Below are positions 9,056-17,691 of a stretch of DNA of 64,000 bases, piece by piece. The notes under the pieces were generated by a model that was given only the letters and a program-made list of their open reading frames with translations, was not told the origin of the DNA and did no database searches. Made by a program: the position numbers and the translations under genes. The stretch is from Cognataquiflexum gelatinilyticum (GTDB lineage Bacteria > Bacteroidota > Bacteroidia > Cytophagales > Cyclobacteriaceae), in the NCBI RefSeq assembly GCF_024813435.1, contig NZ_JANAEZ010000002.1, forward strand, positions 248,001 to 312,000. The letters run 5' to 3'. Position 1 is the first letter of the stretch. Each line of letters starts with the position of its first letter.

Positions 9056-9520
9056 TTATTCCAATTCAAAAAGTGCCTCAATCTCTACAGGAATATTATC
9101 CGGCAAAGAACCAAATCCTACAGCACTTCTTACGCCGATGCCGTTTTCAGTTCCCCAAACAGCTGCAAACAATTCACTGCAGCCGTTGATGACATATGGA
9201 TGTCTTTCAAAATCTTGAGTACAGTTCACCATTCCCAATACTTTGATGACGCGTTTGACTTTATTGAGCGAACCGATATTGGCTTTAATCGTGGCCAACA
9301 TGGCGAGGCCAACTTGTCTTGCTGCCATTTTCCCTTCCTCCATATCCATGTCTTTTCCTACACGGCCGATGATAAGGGTTCCGTCTTCCTGAACGGTACC
9401 GTGTCCTGAGAGATATAGGTATTTTCCATCAATCAGACAGGGCTTATATACACCAAGCGGCTTCGGGGGAGGAGGTAAAGTCAGGCCTAATGCGGCAAAG
9501 TTTTCTTCAGGGGTTTTCAT
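9056..9520 (-). CDS. RidA family (YjgF/YER057c/UK114) protein
   Basis: A 154-residue RidA-superfamily protein. It has the signature region around VRSAVGFGSLPDNIPVEIEALFE; the conserved Arg that binds the substrate carboxylate in RidA-type enzymes is in VRSAVG. RidA proteins hydrolyse reactive enamine/imine intermediates made by PLP enzymes that act on Ser, Thr and similar residues. This one belongs to a longer subfamily with an N-terminal extension (KTPEENFAALGLTLPPPPKP) rather than the 128-residue archetype, so deaminase activity is not certain. It lies between a dipeptidase gene and a GntP permease gene in the same direction, which fits a role in amino-acid catabolism. Expected location is the cytoplasm. 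Confidence 0.9.
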   Translation of the reverse strand: MKTPEENFAALGLTLPPPPKPLGVYKPCLIDGKYLYLSGHGTVQEDGTLIIGRVGKDMDMEEGKMAARQVGLAMLATIKANIGSLNKVKRVIKVLGMVNCTQDFERHPYVINGCSELFAAVWGTENGIGVRSAVGFGSLPDNIPVEIEALFELE

Positions 9521-9786
9521 GAATTAAGAATTGAGATTTGAGACAGGAGATTTGAGATTCGTGAAGTATGATAGAAATGAGGTGGAAATATTATTAAAAC
9601 AAAGTTAAAATAAGGTAGAAATAAATTGAAATAGTGTCCAGAACTAAGCTTTGATTAGGATCAATCATATTTTTGAATCTAAAGTTTCATGAACTGAAAT
9701 ATCCATAAGCCAAAATCTTCAAATAGAATTTGATTCAGGACCTATATCAACTTTATATCGCGATACATCTAACCCTTTATATCAAT
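9521..9786. repeat. patterned intergenic spacer, copy B, preceded by a GATTTGAGAC-type phrase
   Basis: Immediately upstream of ridA, positions 9524-9560 repeat the phrase GATTTGAGA three times in variant form. From about 9564 to 9786 the spacer aligns with 8771-9055, with 26 identical nt at 9609-9634. The right end carries TATATC units (TTATATCGCGATACATC and similar) corresponding to the right end of copy A. No coding frame is convincing. Confidence 0.8.
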
Positions 9787-11100
9787 TCAAACAAATATAT
9801 CCAAGATCAATACCCCTCCCAAACCCACTACCGCTACAATGGTTTCCATCAGGGACCAGGATTTGATGGTATCTTTGACGCTGACATTGAAGTATTCTTT
9901 ATACAGCCAAAAACCGGCATCGTTGAAATGCGAAAACATTAGACTTCCTGCTCCGATCGCCAATACCAACAAATTTGGATCAACATTTCCCCCACTGACC
10001 ATGGGCGCAATGATGCCTGCGGTAGTCAGTCCTGCGACAGTCGCCGAACCCACGCAAACCCGGATGATGGCAGTGATCGACCAAGCCAAAATCAATGGAT
10101 GGACATCCCATCCCTGAAGTGAATCAGCTATCGTCTGACTGACCCCTGAGTCCATCAATACCTGCTTCAATGCCCCTGCCCCTGCAATGATCAACAAAAT
10201 CATAGCGACGTCTTTGGAGGCCACGACATACAAATCCATCAATTGGGGAATTTTAAAATTCATCTTAATTCCCAAGGTAAAAGTAGCTAGCAACAAAGAA
10301 ATCAACATCACCATTCCCGGATCACCTACAAATTTGAAATAGGGGAAAAGCGGATTGTCCGGAGACATCTGTAAGCCGATAATGGTAGTACCTACCAAAA
10401 GGAAAACAGGGAAAAGCGCGGAAAAGAAACTGTTGAAGGTACCGGGTAAATCCACTTCATCCCTTTGTTTGGCCTGAAAGGTTTGCAATGGTTTTGCATC
10501 AATATTTTTCAAAAATTTAGCGAAAAACGGACCTGCGATGATGATTGTCGGGATGACGACGATAAGGCCATAAGCCAGGGTAAGTCCCATATTGGCCCCA
10601 AACTGAGCAACCAATGCTGCAGGCGAGGGATGTGGTGGCAAAAATCCATGCGTAACCGAAAGGGCTGCCAACATCGGTATGCCAACATACACAGCAGGCA
10701 ATTTGTATCTGTACGAAACAGAGAAAACCAAAGGGATGAGAAGCACGAAACCCACATTGTAGAATAACGGGATCCCTACCACCAAGCCTGTAAGCATCAT
10801 GGCCCAAGTCACGTTTTTTACTCCAAAAATTGACATGAGGGTGTCTGCAATTCTCTGTGCTGCACCGCTTTCCGCGACCAACTTGCCCAGCATAGCACCC
10901 ATCACGATGACGATGACCAAATCCCCAAGCAATCCGCCAATGCCTTTTTGAATGGAACCTGCGATTTGTTCAGGAGGTATTCCCAATAGAAATCCTGCCA
11001 ATATTGAGGAAATCAAAAATGCCAAAAACGGATTCAGTTTCAGCCAGGTAATCAATAAGATCAATACCAAAATGCTGACAAAAACAAACAATATGGTCAT
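9787..11100 (-). CDS. GntP family permease (gluconate:H+ symporter-like)
   Basis: A 437-residue polytopic inner-membrane protein with about 12 hydrophobic segments. Family hallmarks of GntP transporters are visible: the first helices (FLAFLISSILAGFLLGIPPEQI), GDLVIVIVMGAMLGKLVAESGAAQRIA, HGFLPPHPSPAA, and the C-terminal SGGNVDPNLLVLAIGAGSLMFSHFNDAGFWL. The HGFLPPHP and SHFNDAGFW motifs are characteristic. Members move gluconate and other hydroxy acids, and some transport D-serine. Because the neighbouring genes encode a dipeptidase and RidA rather than gluconate kinase or a dehydrogenase, a D-amino acid or hydroxy-amino-acid substrate is a reasonable alternative to gluconate. The substrate remains unproven. 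Confidence 0.93.
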   Translation of the reverse strand: MTILFVFVSILVLILLITWLKLNPFLAFLISSILAGFLLGIPPEQIAGSIQKGIGGLLGDLVIVIVMGAMLGKLVAESGAAQRIADTLMSIFGVKNVTWAMMLTGLVVGIPLFYNVGFVLLIPLVFSVSYRYKLPAVYVGIPMLAALSVTHGFLPPHPSPAALVAQFGANMGLTLAYGLIVVIPTIIIAGPFFAKFLKNIDAKPLQTFQAKQRDEVDLPGTFNSFFSALFPVFLLVGTTIIGLQMSPDNPLFPYFKFVGDPGMVMLISLLLATFTLGIKMNFKIPQLMDLYVVASKDVAMILLIIAGAGALKQVLMDSGVSQTIADSLQGWDVHPLILAWSITAIIRVCVGSATVAGLTTAGIIAPMVSGGNVDPNLLVLAIGAGSLMFSHFNDAGFWLYKEYFNVSVKDTIKSWSLMETIVAVVGLGGVLILDIFV

Positions 11101-11196
11101 AGGTTTCAGTTGGGTTTGTCGGACAAGTTAAAAAATTAATCTGTATGGCGGCTTTAGCACTGATCCATAATTTTACAAATGGCAAAAAATCAGGAT

Positions 11197-13527
11197 TTAT
11201 TTCTTTATAAGCTTCAATACATACTTTTTCTCTAATGAGACAAACTCAATAAGGTATACGCCTGGTTGGATCTTTTCCAAAAATTCCTCCATTTGTATTT
11301 GGGAATATTCCTCAAATAGAAAATGCAGCCCTTTCATATCTGAAATTCTAACAGAAAATCCCTGCTTATGGACTTCCTCTGGAAGTTCGATTTGGATAGG
11401 ACCGCTTTCATAGGGGTTGGGCCAAATTGTTGCTTTCATTTTTTGATTATTTTCTTTTTTCCCTTCAAGCTTAAATACCTTGCTGAAAGATTTTTTGCCA
11501 TCAAAATCCACTTGCTCCAATTGGAAGTAAACATGCTTGGAAACTGTTTTTTCAAAATAAGAGAACTCATAGTGCTGAATTTCATCAGCATCTCCTTTTG
11601 AAGCTATTTCACCGATAGTCTCGAAATTTTCAATGGTTCCAATGGACCTATTAATATAAAATTTTTGATTATTTGATTCCTGAGCTGTGGACCATGATAT
11701 TTTTATATCCCTTTGGTTGAATTCCGCTCTCATTTCCAGCCAATTCACCGGAAGTACAGAAAGAAGCCGGAAGCTTCCGACCGTAAATGTGTTGTTGTTT
11801 ATAGCTCCGAATTCAATATCCCTTCTTGCCCAAAGCAATGAAGGATCCAATCCGGGTAGGTGATTACCCTGGGCAGCTAATCCATTACCGGTAATCCTCA
11901 AGTCATCGACGTCATCTACTATAAGATTATCAGCCGAAATCCGCATTTCAATGGGATTAGTACTCGGACTCAATCCCGAAAATTCAAAATAGCTGTTCAG
12001 CTGATATAGAATTGGAGTCCCGTCTATATCGTCATAATTAGGATCATCGTTTCGGCCGGGGATTTCTAAGAAACGGGCTGAAATATTTCCTCCTGGAGAA
12101 TTACCAAGTAGCTGAATTTTTCTTGTTCCACCCTGATATAGGTCTTCAAAAGGAAAGGTGGCATTTTCTGCGGTCAAAATTGAAGGGATATTATTGTAGT
12201 ACAAATGATTGAGGTTGAGCCATTTTCCTCCTTGGTAGGACAAGGATCCCCCTCCTGATGTATTCACATACAAGTCAAATCCACTGAAATCCACCTGACC
12301 GTTTTTCATGATGAAATTGGTTTTGGATTTGACATCAGCATAGAAAAGTAAACTTCCTGAAGGCTTATTGACCTCCAATTGGTTGATATCCATATCAAAC
12401 CCTATCACCTGTTGTATCCCTGATCCCTGAAACCTGAGGTAGGAGGGATTTTCTACGATATTTCCTCCGGTCAACCTTGCAAAATCCCCGTTGAGAAAAA
12501 GTGAGTCCGGTAATAGTTTGTTAGATGGATTTTCAAAAAGGATGTTATTGTAGGTTTTCGGATTTCCTGAAGTAGCAAAAGTAGTCCTGACTAAGCGCTG
12601 GTTTCCGGAATTGGAGCGGTAATACACATTGCCCTCAAAACGGAATTCCGCAACATCCATGGTAGGGTCATTGGCCAATAAAACCAAATTTGCTCCGGGT
12701 TTTAAATGAAAAAGGGCGGCGGGGATAGATGTTGATCTCCTTATTATTTGGTCCAAGGGTGCATAACACTGAGAAATAAAAGTAGCCCCTGGTTCAATGA
12801 CAAAATTTCCATAAGGGCCAGATCCGTTAAAAACAGCTTGATTATTGAAAGAAAAAGTTGAGCATGCAGCGATTCCCATGGTATTGACAGTTTGAATCAC
12901 TGTTCCTGATTGAATGATAAATGCGTTGGCCTTGAAAGCAGAATTTACTGTTAATGTTGCTCCGGGATCAGGATTGAAAACTACTATAAACCTACTGTTT
13001 GTGTTTGTTGCACTCCAAGAAGGACGATCTACCACTGTTCTTGTGCTTCCTCTGAATACTATTTTGCCTGTTTCTGGATAAATCCAATCCGTTGAGGCAT
13101 TAGTCACATTATTCAAAATAAAATCAGCTCCCAATCTTTCTATGGCCCGCAATGCCCCATAAACCTGTAATTCAAAAGTCTGAAGATTCAGTTTTCTGCC
13201 AGGGCTTGCTGCGCTGAATAAATATACGTTTTTGGCTTCCTCATTTGCTGTCAATCTCATTTCATGTCCCTGATCAATGAAAATATTATTGTTCCTTTCA
13301 GGCTTTGCACTTGCCGCAATCCAAGCCACCCCATCCCAAATCTCCCAAACTGCAGGATTGTTGTAATCTCCGGAAGCTATACTTTTGTAGTCATTGAGTT
13401 CGTGAATGATTTGTCCCTGTGCGATGATTGGATTTACAAATATGAAAAAACAGATTACAAGATTATTCCCATAAATTCGTGATGAATTTAATAAGGCAAA
13501 GACGGAAAAACGTTTGCAAAAAGCCAT
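11197..13527 (-). CDS. large secreted protein with T9SS type A C-terminal sorting domain
   Basis: A 776-residue exported protein. The N-terminus has a basic region and a hydrophobic stretch (LVICFFIFVNPIIA), consistent with a Sec signal peptide. The long middle part is beta-rich, with repeated short strands and Gly/Asn turns typical of surface beta-helix or jelly-roll proteins. The segment around VLPVNWLEMRAEFNQRDIKISWSTAQESNNQKF is the conserved pre-C-terminal beta-domain common in Cytophagales surface proteins. The final 80 residues (WPNPYESGPIQIELP through GVYLIEF to LKLIKK) form the Por-type sorting domain read by the type IX secretion system. No catalytic motif is visible. The start ATG at 13527 is only 23 bp from the start of the divergent Lnb-like gene. 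Confidence 0.88.
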   Translation of the reverse strand: MAFCKRFSVFALLNSSRIYGNNLVICFFIFVNPIIAQGQIIHELNDYKSIASGDYNNPAVWEIWDGVAWIAASAKPERNNNIFIDQGHEMRLTANEEAKNVYLFSAASPGRKLNLQTFELQVYGALRAIERLGADFILNNVTNASTDWIYPETGKIVFRGSTRTVVDRPSWSATNTNSRFIVVFNPDPGATLTVNSAFKANAFIIQSGTVIQTVNTMGIAACSTFSFNNQAVFNGSGPYGNFVIEPGATFISQCYAPLDQIIRRSTSIPAALFHLKPGANLVLLANDPTMDVAEFRFEGNVYYRSNSGNQRLVRTTFATSGNPKTYNNILFENPSNKLLPDSLFLNGDFARLTGGNIVENPSYLRFQGSGIQQVIGFDMDINQLEVNKPSGSLLFYADVKSKTNFIMKNGQVDFSGFDLYVNTSGGGSLSYQGGKWLNLNHLYYNNIPSILTAENATFPFEDLYQGGTRKIQLLGNSPGGNISARFLEIPGRNDDPNYDDIDGTPILYQLNSYFEFSGLSPSTNPIEMRISADNLIVDDVDDLRITGNGLAAQGNHLPGLDPSLLWARRDIEFGAINNNTFTVGSFRLLSVLPVNWLEMRAEFNQRDIKISWSTAQESNNQKFYINRSIGTIENFETIGEIASKGDADEIQHYEFSYFEKTVSKHVYFQLEQVDFDGKKSFSKVFKLEGKKENNQKMKATIWPNPYESGPIQIELPEEVHKQGFSVRISDMKGLHFLFEEYSQIQMEEFLEKIQPGVYLIEFVSLEKKYVLKLIKK

Positions 13528-13550
13528 ATTTGAAAAATTTTGACTTATCC

Positions 13551-14756
13551 ATGAAATTTAGTTTTATGCCTGCTCAATTGAAAAAATTCTTACTCACTTA
13601 TTCGTTTATTTATTCGACTATTTTTTTTGCCTCTGCACAGGATTACCAAATCAGTCTTTTGACCTGTGATCCTGGAGATCAGCTTTACTCTGCTTTTGGG
13701 CACAGTGCCATAAGGGTTTTGGAAAAATCTACAGGGGAGGATTTGGTTTTTAATTACGGCACTTTTGATTTTAATACTCCTTATTTTTATGTCAAATTCA
13801 CACAAAGGACTTTGGATTATATGCTGAGCGTGTCGACGTATGAGCGGTTTATTGCGGAATATAATTACTACCAAAGAGATGTCAGGGAACAGGTTTTGGA
13901 TCTCAGCCCAGAACAGATTGAAAGGCTTGTCGAGTTTCTCCAGATCAATTATCGCCCACAAAACAGGTTTTACCGCTACGATTTTTTCTATGATAATTGT
14001 GCCACAAGGATCAGGGATGTAATGGACAGGGTTTTGGGAAAACAGCTTGACTGGAACGAAGAGCAAAATCCCGAACGCAAAACCTTCAGAAACCTGATCG
14101 ATGAATATGTATATCCTTTGCCTTGGGCAGATTTTGGGATTGACCTGGCCTTGGGGTCAGTGATCGATGTCAATGCTTCTGAAAGGGAAAAACAGTTCCT
14201 GCCGGATTATATGGAAGCGGCTTTTGGGAAAGCCTTGATTGTCGGTGATGGTCCAACAAGGTCTTTGGTCAAAGAAAACAAAGTGATCTTAGAGTTTCCT
14301 GAAAGGCAATCTCAAATGGACTTGTTCAACCCATACATTCTTTGGTGGGTTTTTTCAATTCTCGTGATGGCCTTGACCTATTTTGGCTTCAAAATGAAGA
14401 GACTTTTCATCGGATTTGATATCGGATTCTTTACGGTTTTGGGTTTATTGGGACTCCTGATAACCATGCTTTGGTTCTTCACTTTCCATTCCCAGACCAA
14501 ATACAACTGGAATATCCTTTGGGCTTTCCCCGGACATTTGATTCTTGCTTTCATGCTAATGAGAAAATCCATTCCTGCTTGGGTGAAGAAATACCTGCTT
14601 TTTGCACTCATTTCGGCAAATGTCGGTTTGGTGTTTTGGATCTTTGGATGGCAGTCTTTTCATCCTAGCATTGTGCCTTTGCTTTTGGTTCTGATTCTCC
14701 GAACCAATTTCTTGTATTATAATCTGGAAAAATTCAGACTGAATCCGAAAGGATAA
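13551..14756 (+). CDS. Lnb-like (DUF4105) membrane protein, candidate lipoprotein N-acyltransferase
   Basis: The frame is open from 13479, but the ATG at 13551 gives a clean signal peptide (cleavage after FFASA) and avoids overlap with the divergent T9SS gene. The mature N-terminal domain is the DUF4105 / Lnb N-terminal periplasmic domain. It has His51 in FGHSAIRV and Cys150 in YDNCATRI, which match the expected papain-like (NlpC/P60-type) Cys-His pair. The C-terminal third has about five membrane helices. DUF4105 includes Lnb of Bacteroides, reported to N-acylate lipoproteins in the absence of the E. coli-type Lnt; that role is plausible here given the many lipoproteins in the window. The length (401 residues) and layout fit the family. 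Confidence 0.82.
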   Translation: MKFSFMPAQLKKFLLTYSFIYSTIFFASAQDYQISLLTCDPGDQLYSAFGHSAIRVLEKSTGEDLVFNYGTFDFNTPYFYVKFTQRTLDYMLSVSTYERFIAEYNYYQRDVREQVLDLSPEQIERLVEFLQINYRPQNRFYRYDFFYDNCATRIRDVMDRVLGKQLDWNEEQNPERKTFRNLIDEYVYPLPWADFGIDLALGSVIDVNASEREKQFLPDYMEAAFGKALIVGDGPTRSLVKENKVILEFPERQSQMDLFNPYILWWVFSILVMALTYFGFKMKRLFIGFDIGFFTVLGLLGLLITMLWFFTFHSQTKYNWNILWAFPGHLILAFMLMRKSIPAWVKKYLLFALISANVGLVFWIFGWQSFHPSIVPLLLVLILRTNFLYYNLEKFRLNPKG

Positions 14757-14818
14757 AATTTCAGGAATCAAAACTATTTACCACCTGAAACTTGTTATCC
14801 ACTTTCAATTGAGATCAA

Positions 14819-16855
14819 ATGGAATTCAAATTAGTTTCGGAATACAAACCAACCGGTGACCAGCCGCAAGCCATCGAACTTCTTACCCAAGGCGTCAATG
14901 CCGGCGAGCCATCTCAGGTTTTGCTTGGTGTAACAGGTTCCGGGAAGACTTTTACCGTAGCCAATGTCATCCAGCAAGTTCAGAAACCTACTTTGGTACT
15001 GAGTCATAACAAGACCTTGGCAGCCCAACTTTATGGGGAGTTCAAACAATTTTTTCCTGAAAATGCAGTAGAGTATTTCATATCCTACTATGATTATTAC
15101 CAGCCCGAAGCCTTTATTCCTACCAGCGGAACGTATATCGAAAAAGACCTTTCGATCAATGAAGAAATCGAAAAACTGAGATTAAGCGCCACTTCGGCTT
15201 TGCTGTCAGGACGGAGAGATGTTATCGTCGTTGCCTCGGTTTCCTGTATTTATGGTATCGGAAATCCCGAGGAATTTGGGAAAAATGTGATCAGGCTTCA
15301 GGAAGGTGATAGAATTCCAAGGAACCAGCTGCTTTTCAAATTGGTGGATATACTTTACAGCCGTGTAAATCATGACCTCAGCCACGGCAATTTCAGGGTA
15401 AAAGGTGATACGGTGGATATTTTTGTTGCCTATGCGGATTTTGCTTACAGGATTTTCTTTTGGGGAGATGAGATCGAAGCCATCCAAAGGATCGATCCCG
15501 CCACCGGAAAGAAATTATCCGATGAAAAAATCATTTCCATTTTTCCCGCAAACCTGTTTGTCACAGGAAGAGATGTAATCGATACAGCAATCCACGAAAT
15601 CCAGGACGACATGATGGCTCAGGTGGCGTTTTTTGAGCGGGACATGAAGCTGATCGAGGCTAAGCGATTAAAGGAGAGGACGGAATTTGACCTTGAGATG
15701 ATCCGTGAATTGGGCTATTGCTCAGGGGTGGAAAACTACTCGAGGTATTTTGATAGGAGAAAACCCGGAACAAGGCCTTTCTGTCTTCTTGATTATTTCC
15801 CCGACGATTATCTATTGGTAGTGGATGAAAGCCACGTCACTTTGCCTCAGGTAAGGGGAATGTGGGGGGGAGACCGATCAAGAAAGGTGAATCTGGTGGA
15901 ATATGGATTCAGGTTGCCTTCGGCATTGGACAACAGGCCTTTGAATTTCGATGAGTTTGAAAATCTTATCAACCAGGCAATTTATGTCAGCGCCACGCCG
16001 GCGGATTATGAGCTGACCAAAACCGAAGGAATTGTGGTGGAACAGATTATCCGTCCGACAGGTTTGTTGGATCCGATCATCGAAGTGAAGCCAAGTGCCA
16101 ATCAGATCGATGATCTGTTAGAAGAAATAGATGAACGAATTAAAGCTGGTGACCGGGTTTTGGTGACAACTTTGACCAAAAGAATGGCCGAAGAACTTCA
16201 GAAATTCCTCGAAAGAGCAGGAGTAAACAGCCGCTACATTCACTCTGAGGTCAAACCACTGGATCGAGTTGAGATCTTGCGAGAATTGCGTCTTGGGATT
16301 TTTGATGTGTTGGTCGGTGTGAATTTGTTGAGAGAAGGATTGGATTTGCCTGAAGTGTCTTTGGTGGCGATTTTGGATGCAGACAAAGAGGGCTTCCTAA
16401 GGAATGAAAGGAGTTTGGTACAGACCATCGGAAGGGCAGCAAGGAATGAAAATGGCAAAGTAATCATGTATGCTGATAAAGTCACTGACTCCATGCAGCT
16501 TGCTATTGATGAAACCAAAAGGAGAAGAAGCCTTCAGATTGCCTACAATACTGAGCATGGGATTGTCCCCAAAACCATTAAAAAATCGAAAGAAAAAATC
16601 ATGGGTCAAACCACCGTGGCCGATAACAAACGAAATGCAAAACTATACGAAGATTCCATCGATTCTCCATCATTGATTGCAGCCGATCCACTAGTACAAT
16701 ATCTCAGTAAGGACAAATTGGAAAAACTCATTACCCAAACCCAAAAGCAGATGGAAAAAGCAGCCAAAGAACTCAACTTTATGGAAGCTGCAAGACTGAG
16801 AGATGAATGGCAGGGAATGAAAAACAGGTTAGAGGATCTGAATAGGGGAGTTTGA
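14819..16855 (+). CDS. uvrB: UvrABC excinuclease subunit B
   Basis: A 678-residue full-length UvrB. The Walker A motif is GVTGSGKT at residues 37-44. The DNA-inserting beta-hairpin is at residues 90-101 (YYDYYQPEAFIP). The helicase motifs VVDESHVT, YVSATPADYEL and QTIGRAARN are in order, and the C-terminal UVR motif that binds UvrC is present (AKELNFMEAARLRDEWQ). UvrB loads onto damaged DNA with UvrA and recruits UvrC for dual incision in nucleotide excision repair. It stands alone, 62 bp after the Lnb-like gene on the same strand; uvrA and uvrC are not in the window. Confidence 0.98.
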   Translation: MEFKLVSEYKPTGDQPQAIELLTQGVNAGEPSQVLLGVTGSGKTFTVANVIQQVQKPTLVLSHNKTLAAQLYGEFKQFFPENAVEYFISYYDYYQPEAFIPTSGTYIEKDLSINEEIEKLRLSATSALLSGRRDVIVVASVSCIYGIGNPEEFGKNVIRLQEGDRIPRNQLLFKLVDILYSRVNHDLSHGNFRVKGDTVDIFVAYADFAYRIFFWGDEIEAIQRIDPATGKKLSDEKIISIFPANLFVTGRDVIDTAIHEIQDDMMAQVAFFERDMKLIEAKRLKERTEFDLEMIRELGYCSGVENYSRYFDRRKPGTRPFCLLDYFPDDYLLVVDESHVTLPQVRGMWGGDRSRKVNLVEYGFRLPSALDNRPLNFDEFENLINQAIYVSATPADYELTKTEGIVVEQIIRPTGLLDPIIEVKPSANQIDDLLEEIDERIKAGDRVLVTTLTKRMAEELQKFLERAGVNSRYIHSEVKPLDRVEILRELRLGIFDVLVGVNLLREGLDLPEVSLVAILDADKEGFLRNERSLVQTIGRAARNENGKVIMYADKVTDSMQLAIDETKRRRSLQIAYNTEHGIVPKTIKKSKEKIMGQTTVADNKRNAKLYEDSIDSPSLIAADPLVQYLSKDKLEKLITQTQKQMEKAAKELNFMEAARLRDEWQGMKNRLEDLNRGV

Positions 16856-17052
16856 TGAGAGAGACTAGAGGTTAGAAGCGAGAGACGCGAAGGCAGAAAT
16901 TCGGATTTTTGAACCAAGTACAATGTACCAAGTACCAAGATCGGGGTATCCCTATAACTTGACAACCAGACATTGCGAAGCAGACAACAATTAAAACCAC
17001 AACAACAATTACAACTTATCTCACTTCGTACTTCCAACTTCCCACTTCTTAA
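16856..17052. repeat. phrase-like degenerate intergenic repeats
   Basis: A 197-bp spacer made of short variant phrases: a GAGAGAC/AGAAGCGAGAGACGCGAAG run near 16856-16890; ACCAAGTAC repeated three times at 16914-16942; ACAACAATTA/ACAACAACAA units around 16980-17010; and CTTCGTACTTCCAACTTCCCACTTC-type units at 17025-17049. Similar phrases recur in other gaps of this window. No ORF or terminator is visible. Confidence 0.6.
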
Positions 17053-17691
17053 ATGACCCTCCAAGAAATCCATAAAATTGCCCAACAAGGAGAAGGCTTG
17101 AAGGTAGAGTTCAAGAAAAAAGCTGCTTTTCCTGAAAAAATCGTCAGGGAAATCATTGCATTGGCTAATACTGAAGGAGGATATTTATTGATTGGTGTTG
17201 ACGATGATGGGACAGTAAGTGGACAGCGGTTTATTGAAGAGGAAGTTTTTGTGATGCAAAAAGCTATAGCACAACACCTTCAGCCCAAGTTGGAGTATCA
17301 AGTGGAGATTATCAAACTCAATCCCAAAAAGGGAGTTGCTGTTTTTAGCATTCCAAAATCCGCGGATCGCCCACATTTTTTGATGGAAGAGAATAGGAGA
17401 AAAGCCTTTGTCAGGGTCAAAGACCGCAGTATCCAGGCAAGCAAGGAAATGTGGGAGATATTGAAAAGAGGGAAAAACCCAAAAGATATGGTTTTCACTT
17501 ATGGGGATAAGGAGAATATCCTGATGAAATTCCTAGGAGAAAAAGAAAAAATCACTTTGAATGAATTTCAGTTTTTGGCCAAATTACCTAGATTTTTGGC
17601 ATCAAAAACTTTGGTCAGGCTTGTTTTGGCCAATGTCATCAAAATCGTCCCCCAAGAGAAAGAAGACATTTTTATACTCAAAGAATCATAG
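17053..17691 (+). CDS. AlbA_2 (Schlafen-like) DNA-binding domain protein
   Basis: A 212-residue protein. The first 130 residues are a Schlafen/AlbA_2 domain (PF04326 type): EFKKKAAFPEKIVREIIALANTEGG, then the glycine-rich LIGVDDDGTVSG and the HFLMEENRRKAFVRVKDRSIQAS segment. The remaining 80 residues look like a winged helix (ITLNEFQFLAKLPRFLASKTLVRLVLANVI). Many proteins with this architecture are predicted transcriptional regulators, but the function of this group is unproven. The gene is single, and its last codons overlap by 6 nt the end of the convergent PLP-enzyme gene. Confidence 0.83.
   Translation: MTLQEIHKIAQQGEGLKVEFKKKAAFPEKIVREIIALANTEGGYLLIGVDDDGTVSGQRFIEEEVFVMQKAIAQHLQPKLEYQVEIIKLNPKKGVAVFSIPKSADRPHFLMEENRRKAFVRVKDRSIQASKEMWEILKRGKNPKDMVFTYGDKENILMKFLGEKEKITLNEFQFLAKLPRFLASKTLVRLVLANVIKIVPQEKEDIFILKES

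Noticed and set aside
8922..9409. Two overlapping rightward ORFs (98 and 140 residues) in the spacer and over ridA
   Set aside because: They arise from the repeated spacer and the antisense of ridA; ridA itself is a clear family member.
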